A DNA stretch of 9,824 bases from Nitrospira sp. (lineage in GTDB: Bacteria; UBA9089; CG2-30-40-21; SBAY01). Below are positions 1 to 3,994 of the stretch, in pieces (the first letter of the stretch is position 1; the number at the start of each line of letters is the position of its first letter). Under the pieces are notes generated by a model, which was not told where the DNA came from, searched no databases, and saw only the letters and a list, made by a program, of their open reading frames with translations. The stretch is taken from NCBI GenBank assembly GCA_005239945.1, contig SBAY01000381.1, forward strand, positions 1 through 9,824, read 5' to 3'. A program made the position numbers and the translations under genes.

Positions 1-91
1 ATCTTAATATCCTTAATCCAAAATCGAAAATCCAAAATTGTAATCGTAATCTGATAACTGATGGCTTACCAACCGGTAACTGAGGCATTAC
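1..91. mobile_element. Right half of a palindromic MITE-like element (copy 1, cut by the window edge)
   Basis: This stretch matches the right arm of the complete element at 2028-2209. It ends in the same 12-bp terminus CTGAGGCATTAC (80-91). It differs by one base in the distal arm (ttacc against ttatc) and has one fewer 'ccaaaat' unit. Positions 1-14 (atcttaatatcctt) are the reverse complement of the central segment of the other copy (2107-2120), so the core is flipped relative to the arm. If this copy also made a 9-bp target duplication it would be gacataccc (92-100), but the left end lies outside the window, so this cannot be verified. No coding capacity was seen. Confidence 0.8.
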
Positions 92-175
92 GACATACCC
101 TGGTGTGGAAAAAAGCGATAAACTTTTCTTTCATATTTCTTTCCTGTTATTTTTGACAGTACCTGGCCAAGTATC

Positions 176-352
176 CTATCTTGGCATATCTACTCTTTTT
201 TCTACTCGTAGAACAATACCAGTCCTTTTCATAAAATCCTCTAATCCTTTATTAAAAAATTTAATCCGAGCATTCTTTGACATATCTTTGGTTTTCCTAT
301 ATACATCTTCTTTCCACTTCCAGACCTCTTTTAAGGATTCAGGCTCATTCAT
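176..352 (-). CDS. Small helical partner protein of the PIN-domain gene (putative antitoxin), 58 aa
   Basis: This short gene reads ATG at 352-350 to TAG at 178-176 and encodes a charged protein beginning MNEPESLKEVWKWKEDVY and ending RVDMPR. It overlaps the 3' end of the upstream PIN gene by 8 bp. Its Shine-Dalgarno site GGAGGTGAT (366-358) lies inside the last PIN codons, 9 nt from the ATG, so translation is probably coupled. The first 40 residues look helical, with conserved-looking 'EVWKWKEDVY' and 'KFFNKGLEDFMKR' segments. I recall similar small proteins (S-L-x-E-V-x-x-W followed by a helical tail) next to PIN proteins of this type in other prokaryotes, hence the antitoxin suggestion. That family link is from memory and the function is inference. 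No DNA-binding motif is obvious. Confidence 0.75.
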   Translation of the reverse strand: MNEPESLKEVWKWKEDVYRKTKDMSKNARIKFFNKGLEDFMKRTGIVLRVEKRVDMPR

Positions 353-821
353 TTGTCATCACCTCCATAGGAGTTATCATTTCTAACTCTTTAAGAAAAC
401 CCTGGGCGATATTTACAGAACGGACCAGCTCTTTTTTTGTAAGATTGGCTAAATGCTTATAATTCCAACTAATAAGAGCATCCAACTCGTTTACCGTTGA
501 GATAGCAATATGAAGAGCATCATTTCTTTTATTCGTAGGGATTATCCTTTCCCTAATATAAATATCTGCCAAATCTTCTATTTCTTCGTCTACTTCTAAC
601 GCCTTTGGCTGATATGTGTTTATCAAACCGGTCAATTTTGCTCTTTTTTCTTCAGAAGCATCTTCAATCTCTTGTGTTACCACAGCAGAAATATAAATTA
701 CATAATTATTTCTCATCAGGTTTTCAAAAAATTGGATTGTTACTTCTTTTTTCTCAGGGACATCATCTGCGTAATAAAAATTCCATACCGAAGTATCCAA
801 ATAAAGTTTTAGTTTTCTCAT
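345..821 (-). CDS. PIN-domain protein, VapC-like putative RNase toxin (158 aa)
   Basis: The N-terminal strand LKLYLDTSVWNF carries the first PIN aspartate (D9). E51 (TQEIEDA) and D101 (NDALHIA) fit the second and third metal-binding acids. At the fourth position the motif SWNYKHL has N120 instead of aspartate, which as I recall is usual for this PIN subgroup. PIN proteins are Mg-dependent ribonucleases, and toxin members usually cleave tRNA or rRNA. The length is normal for a single-domain member. The start at 821 has AGGAGG about 10 nt upstream, and the ATG shares its A with the TAA of a 10-codon micro-ORF (TAATG). A 58-residue gene overlaps its 3' end and is the likeliest antitoxin, giving a toxin-first order. 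The PIN assignment is firm. The toxin role is inferred from context. Confidence 0.85.
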   Translation of the reverse strand: MRKLKLYLDTSVWNFYYADDVPEKKEVTIQFFENLMRNNYVIYISAVVTQEIEDASEEKRAKLTGLINTYQPKALEVDEEIEDLADIYIRERIIPTNKRNDALHIAISTVNELDALISWNYKHLANLTKKELVRSVNIAQGFLKELEMITPMEVMTNE

Positions 822-853
822 TAGTACTTGTCCTCCTGTTCTTTATCTTTCAT
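821..853 (-). CDS. 10-codon micro-ORF leading into the PIN gene
   Basis: ATG at 853-851 reads MKDKEQEDKY and stops at TAA 823-821, whose last A is the first base of the PIN start codon. A good ribosome site, GGGAGGG, lies about 6 nt upstream. It may be a translational-coupling leader. Alternatively it may be the C-terminal end of a small gene whose N-terminal part is the 23-codon ORF just upstream in another frame: the two ORFs are offset by one base. I cannot tell from the sequence whether a peptide is made. Confidence 0.35.
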   Translation of the reverse strand: MKDKEQEDKY

Positions 854-914
854 AAACTACCCTCCCAAATTTTGTAATCTCATTGTGTCTCTTAAACCCT
901 ATTTTCTTACTCAT
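843..914 (-). CDS. 23-codon ORF between the FIST and PIN genes, possibly a frameshifted small gene
   Basis: The ATG at 914-912 lies inside the end of the FIST gene (ATGAGTAA overlap). It is preceded by a textbook AGGAGG (925-920) at 5-nt spacing, which is hard to explain unless a real start exists here. The peptide begins MSKKIGFKRHNEITK, continues FGRVVYER and stops at TAA 845-843. Skipping a single base near the end would join it to the following frame DKEQEDKY and give a roughly 31-residue basic protein ending exactly at the PIN start. This could be a genuine small protein, a decayed antitoxin or an assembly indel. I do not recognise a family. Confidence 0.45.
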   Translation of the reverse strand: MSKKIGFKRHNEITKFGRVVYER

Positions 915-2007
915 AACAACCTCCTACAACAATAGTCTTGTTGAAAAATTCCAGGAATGTCTCACCGTAGGAGGCGATTTCTCCTAAGGTCAACATACCT
1001 GCGGGGATAACTTGCTCACCTGCTCTAACAAGATTTTCCTTTACGGCGGCTAATTCTTTTGTGAAATCCTCTCCCAGGAAAAGTGTTCTTGAGACGCAGT
1101 CAGCCACCAAACTGGAGTGGATTGCTGTTCTACAAGCCTCTTTAGTCGCCTGACCTGCGGCTTGAATAAGGGATTCCGACTCGCCTTTTAAGATATTTAA
1201 CAGACTATTTTCAGGCACCTCACCCACGCAGATTAATTCACCTTTCTCATTTGCCATAATTGGGTCGCGGACAATATCCTCAGCCCTTTCCTTGTAAATC
1301 CCAAAGGGATAGCGCATGGCGAGATCATAAAATTTTTCTACCTGCAATTTAACCCCTGAGTCATCCTCAACTATCTCTCGATACACCTCAAAGGCGTTTT
1401 TCCAGTTTAATTCTAAAACCACATTTTTACAGGTTTTGGTAGCAACAATTGGTCCTATTACCTTTTGCCAGCCATGGCGAACACCAAGATTACATTGTAA
1501 TTTGATAAAGGTAACCACAGCGGCATCCTGAATAAATCCTTCCTTAGTAAAAAGGCAGGGTTGTTGTTTAAGGGTAAGCGAGCCTGCCCCACCACCAAAA
1601 TAACGGACAGAATTACCCAGACGGTCAAACAACAGGGAAAGGAATAAGGCGATATTTGAGGTCAGCCCATCGACCAAAACAAAAGCCGTATATTTTTTGT
1701 CTGGAAGGCTAATAAAATCAGGTAATTCAATCTGATTGGTGTTAAGTCCTTTGATTAAGTAGGGACTGGTTAATGCCGGTAAAACCTTAATTACTGCTCC
1801 CTGCTCATATTTTCTGTCATCGTAAATGACCCCGGGGAATATGCCGCCAAAGAAATCAACCCCGTTTTTATTAAGTCCTGAAATCATTTGCTCCACATCC
1901 GGCATATCCTTTTCGCCAAGCAGGATTAAAACAACCTCGCCCTCCTTTTTTTTCATCTGACAAACTATTTCCACAATCTCCTCTGCCTTAGTTGTTGGGA
2001 AATACAT
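907..2007 (-). CDS. FIST N- and C-domain sensory protein (366 aa)
   Basis: This looks like a stand-alone FIST protein, a predicted ligand-binding sensory module usually found in signal-transduction proteins and thought to bind small ligands such as amino acids. The N-terminal FIST domain spans about residues 20-190 and includes the glycine-rich FGGGAGS (137-143). The C-terminal domain follows (about 205-350) and ends in the family-typical AGMLTLGEIASYGE and EFFNKTIVVG segments. There is no transmembrane segment, kinase, GGDEF or other output domain, so a partner must carry the signal. The ATG at 2007 has a strong AGGAGGTG site 6 nt upstream. A MITE-like element ends 20 bp upstream of the start and brings an extended -10. 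Before that insertion the gene would have overlapped the end of the AbiEii-like gene. The stop overlaps the ATG of a 23-codon ORF. Confidence 0.88.
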   Translation of the reverse strand: MYFPTTKAEEIVEIVCQMKKKEGEVVLILLGEKDMPDVEQMISGLNKNGVDFFGGIFPGVIYDDRKYEQGAVIKVLPALTSPYLIKGLNTNQIELPDFISLPDKKYTAFVLVDGLTSNIALFLSLLFDRLGNSVRYFGGGAGSLTLKQQPCLFTKEGFIQDAAVVTFIKLQCNLGVRHGWQKVIGPIVATKTCKNVVLELNWKNAFEVYREIVEDDSGVKLQVEKFYDLAMRYPFGIYKERAEDIVRDPIMANEKGELICVGEVPENSLLNILKGESESLIQAAGQATKEACRTAIHSSLVADCVSRTLFLGEDFTKELAAVKENLVRAGEQVIPAGMLTLGEIASYGETFLEFFNKTIVVGGCYE

Positions 2008-2027
2008 TGTTACACCTCCTAATTGAT

Positions 2028-2209
2028 GTAATGCCTCAGAGAATAAAGGTATTATACCAGTTATCAGTTAATATCAGATGAAATTTTGGATTTTCGATTT
2101 TGGATTAAGGATATTAAGATTTCTCAATCCAAAATCGAAAATCCAAAATCCAAAATTGTAATCGTAATCTGATAACTGATGGCTTATCAACCGGTAACTG
2201 AGGCATTAC
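2028..2209. mobile_element. Complete 182-bp MITE-like palindromic element with 12-bp TIRs and 9-bp target duplication
   Basis: The ends are perfect 12-bp inverted repeats, GTAATGCCTCAG (2028-2039) and CTGAGGCATTAC (2198-2209). They are flanked on both sides by the identical direct repeat CTAATTGAT (2019-2027 and 2210-2218). Inside, 2083-2106 and 2126-2149 form a perfect 24-bp inverted repeat around a 19-nt spacer, and the outer arms pair imperfectly (ATCAGTTA..ATCAGAT against ATCTGATAACTGAT). There is no transposase, so the element is non-autonomous. A partial second copy lies at 1-91. On the minus strand its first bases provide the TAA stop of the AbiEii-like gene, and its other end carries TGGTATAAT facing FIST. 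The boundaries are directly visible. Mobility is inferred from the TIR and target-duplication structure. Confidence 0.88.
2051..2059 (-). promoter_or_regulatory. Extended -10 promoter element (TGGTATAAT) carried by the MITE, facing the FIST gene
   Basis: On the minus strand TGGTATAAT is a perfect match to the bacterial extended -10 consensus (TGnTATAAT). It would start transcription near 2044, about 37 nt before the FIST ATG. No good -35 is visible at 16-18 nt, but extended -10 promoters can work without one. The core is part of a small palindrome (GGTATTATACC on the plus strand). The opposite arm of the element has no equivalent outward promoter. Confidence 0.5.
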
Positions 2210-2829
2210 CTAATTGATAGCCTTTTTACCTCTATCTCAAAGTATTTTTTCACATCTTCCCATTGGACTTCTTTTAACATTATTGGCATCTCATCTATTT
2301 CAGCATCATCAAAGAAGACAAGGCTTTTCATAATATGTATTTCTGTGGTAGCTAAATTTTTATATTTTTTATCATAAAGCCGGATAATTTCTTTTAGAGA
2401 TGCCATCTCCCGGCAAATAAAATAAAGGTCAACAAAGTCTCTTTTAGTTCCTCTTGAGGCAATAGCCGCAATCTTCATAGCGGCAATATCAGGAAGATCC
2501 GCAATATTAATCATCCCAAATTTCTTTAGAGGGTAAAGAAGTGGATATTGGTAGTAAAATAGGCTGAATCGGATGTCTTCAAATTTACCTAAAATCGTCC
2601 TTGGGGCAATCTGTTCCAATTGAAAACTTGATATTTTTTCGATTTCAGGTAAAATCATTTCCTCGAAGAATTCTTCTTGTGTAAAGAAATCTAAATCATA
2701 CGATATGCGGTGTCCAAGTTGGAGTGCCAGGCCAGTCCCCCCCGCTAAATATGCCTTTTGAATAATTTCACTCTTTTCTAATAGGGCCAGAATTGCCTTT
2801 GTGTTTCTATAAAGGACTTGTTCAAACAC
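2206..2829 (-). CDS. AbiEii/AbiGii-type nucleotidyltransferase, putative toxin (207 aa)
   Basis: The protein has the nucleotidyltransferase signature of the AbiEii superfamily: YLAGGTGLALQLGHR (G30, G31) followed by DLDFF with D45 and D47 as metal ligands. A downstream IAAIASRGTKRDFVDLYFI helix (about 120-138) is typical of the family. AbiEii toxins act in type IV toxin-antitoxin and phage-abortive systems by transferring nucleotides to cellular RNA. The start is GTG at 2829-2827, chosen because AGGAGGAT (2842-2835) lies 7 nt upstream and the N-terminus fits the family. This makes it overlap the preceding small gene by 52 bp. The stop codon TAA is the first full triplet of the inserted MITE. 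Without the insertion the frame would continue nine more residues (RCNNVFPNN) past the FIST start. The length is close to normal, so it is probably intact. Confidence 0.85.
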   Translation of the reverse strand: MFEQVLYRNTKAILALLEKSEIIQKAYLAGGTGLALQLGHRISYDLDFFTQEEFFEEMILPEIEKISSFQLEQIAPRTILGKFEDIRFSLFYYQYPLLYPLKKFGMINIADLPDIAAMKIAAIASRGTKRDFVDLYFICREMASLKEIIRLYDKKYKNLATTEIHIMKSLVFFDDAEIDEMPIMLKEVQWEDVKKYFEIEVKRLSIR

Positions 2830-3080
2830 CGGACATCCTCCTTTTTGATATTCAATATAACCGCCCAGAAATTGGCGCTTTTAGGGGAAAGCCCACGAAA
2901 ATTAGACAGAACATCTTTTATCTCCGATTTCTTGAAATTTTTCCACATCCAGGCTACAGCCTGCCGGTCACCATCTTCTAGAATCCTTCTCAGGATATAC
3001 ACCCTGCGTTTTTGTAAATCGAGCTTTTCAAACTCTACATCCCAAAAATACTTACTTAAAAATTTAGGTAACTTCCTCAT
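2778..3080 (-). CDS. DUF6922-like small protein, probable partner of the AbiEii-like gene (100 aa)
   Basis: The sequence matches my memory of the DUF6922 pattern: an N-terminal LPKFLSKYFWDVEFEKLD, a helical middle with RRILEDGDRQAVAWMW, then GLSPKSANFWAVILNI and an aromatic tail ending FWPY. Such proteins are commonly encoded directly upstream of AbiEii-type nucleotidyltransferases and probably act as the antitoxin. That role is inference. The ATG at 3080 lies 3 bp after the response-regulator stop. The nearest AGGAGG is about 15 nt upstream, inside the regulator gene, so translation may depend on coupling. Its last 17 codons overlap the AbiEii-like gene in another frame, and its own sequence contains that gene's ribosome site. 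Confidence 0.8.
   Translation of the reverse strand: MRKLPKFLSKYFWDVEFEKLDLQKRRVYILRRILEDGDRQAVAWMWKNFKKSEIKDVLSNFRGLSPKSANFWAVILNIKKEDVRCLNKSFIETQRQFWPY
2835..2842 (-). promoter_or_regulatory. Internal Shine-Dalgarno site deciding the AbiEii-like GTG start
   Basis: AGGAGGAT on the minus strand lies within the coding sequence of the DUF6922-like gene, 7 nt before the GTG at 2829. It supports the long 52-bp overlap over a later start and implies coupled translation of the pair. Confidence 0.75.
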
Positions 3081-3083
3081 ATA

Positions 3084-3800
3084 TTACAGATTCGCCTCCT
3101 TAAGAAGCCTGGTTAATTCATCGATATCAATTGGTTTTTTGATATACCCATAGGCAGACAATCGCTTTGCCTCCCTGACCATCTCAGGCAAATCATAATC
3201 GGTTATAAGTATCACCACCACATCAGGATATAGTTTCTTGACCTTATTTAATATCTCAAGTCCATCTATTCCAGGCAGATGTAGGTTTAGCAAGATACAA
3301 TGGTAGTGTTTTTCTTCGAGTTTTTGGATTACCTCCTGGCAATCTGCGGCTGTGCAGGCGCGATAACCTTTTTTAGTAAGTGCCGTCTTTACCTCTTCCG
3401 TTGTTCGGTTATCACCATTAGCAATCAAGATTACCTTTTTGTCTTCACTGATGACCTTTTGGACTATTTCTATCACCTTCTGTAAATCAAATGGTTTATG
3501 GATACAGGCATACGCCCCTTCCCTAAGTGCCTTCTCAATCAAATTCTCTACCGCAAACCCGGTCATCATCACCACCTTTACATCATGGTCAATCTTTTTA
3601 ATCTGCATAAATGTTTCTACCCCATTTATCCCGGGTAATCTAATATCCATCATGATAAGGTCATAATGGGTCTTTTTTATCTCCTCAATCGCCTTATATC
3701 CATCTACGACAAAGGTAATCTCGTGTCCTTCAAGTTTCAGGACAGACCCTAAGATATAACCTAAGTCTCTTTCATCATCAACAATTAATATTTTAGCCAT
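3084..3800 (-). CDS. Response regulator with two receiver domains, the second lacking the phospho-acceptor (238 aa)
   Basis: In the numbering from the chosen start (MAKILIVDDE), receiver 1 spans about residues 2-118. It has acidic pocket D8/D9, phospho-acceptor D52 (MMDIRLPG), T80 (MTG) and K102 (HKPFD), so it should be phosphorylatable. Receiver 2 spans about 122-238 and keeps T200 and K222 (KKP). Its acidic pocket is N128/G129 and the acceptor position is N172 (LLNLHLPG), so it is a pseudo-receiver. There is no output domain, so it must act through protein contacts. The frame opens 12 codons earlier at a GTG (3836) with no ribosome site. I chose the ATG at 3800 because AAGGAG lies 12 nt upstream and the domain starts there. 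The gene runs into the DUF6922-like gene with a 3-bp gap. No histidine kinase is in view. Confidence 0.9.
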   Translation of the reverse strand: MAKILIVDDERDLGYILGSVLKLEGHEITFVVDGYKAIEEIKKTHYDLIMMDIRLPGINGVETFMQIKKIDHDVKVVMMTGFAVENLIEKALREGAYACIHKPFDLQKVIEIVQKVISEDKKVILIANGDNRTTEEVKTALTKKGYRACTAADCQEVIQKLEEKHYHCILLNLHLPGIDGLEILNKVKKLYPDVVVILITDYDLPEMVREAKRLSAYGYIKKPIDIDELTRLLKEANL

Positions 3801-3845
3801 TGGATTGGAAATCTCCTTCTTTATTTCTTTATACACATTTTTTTA

Positions 3846-3921
3846 GCCACAAAGCCACAAAGACACTAAATTTCACTAAAATTTCCTTTTGTGGAATTTT
3901 GTGTCTTAGTGACTTTGTGGC
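3846..3921. repeat. 76-bp near-perfect palindrome (GCCACAAAG...CTTTGTGGC)
   Basis: The two 38-nt arms begin GCCACAAAG and end CTTTGTGGC and pair along almost their whole length with about five mismatches and essentially no loop. The left arm also contains a short tandem repeat (CCACAAAG twice). It lies in the 194-bp gap between the ATPase stop and the chosen response-regulator start. In RNA it would form a long hairpin that could block or slow read-through from the ATPase, or protect transcript ends. No clear target duplication flanks it. Similar 'gccacaaag' repeats occur in many environmental bacterial genomes (from memory). Confidence 0.75.
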
Positions 3922-3994
3922 ATATCTTTCCTCACATTTCTCATTTTGCAGAAGTCTAAAGGGGGAATAATAACATTCTATCATTATTTTCTGA

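Noticed and set aside
66..134. 22-codon minus-strand ORF (MKEKFIAFFHTRVCRNASV...) running into element copy 1
   Set aside because: It has a weak ribosome site and its C-terminal third is encoded by the repeat itself. It might be the truncated start of a gene interrupted by the element, but there is too little sequence to support this.
105..386. 93-codon plus-strand open frame at the left edge
   Set aside because: It is antisense to the well-supported 58-residue gene and the end of the PIN gene. Its composition is that of a shadow frame and it has no family resemblance.
2083..2149. 24-bp perfect hairpin as an intrinsic terminator
   Set aside because: The stem is AT-rich and no uridine tract follows it directly on the minus strand. 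It is better explained as the core of the palindromic element.
3828..3833. TATAAA as a -10 for the response regulator
   Set aside because: Position is reasonable, but no acceptable -35 or exact extended -10 accompanies it in an AT-rich stretch.
3801..3836. Upstream GTG start giving a 12-residue longer response regulator
   Set aside because: No ribosome site precedes the GTG, the extra residues are outside the receiver fold, and AAGGAG lies between it and the ATG at 3800.
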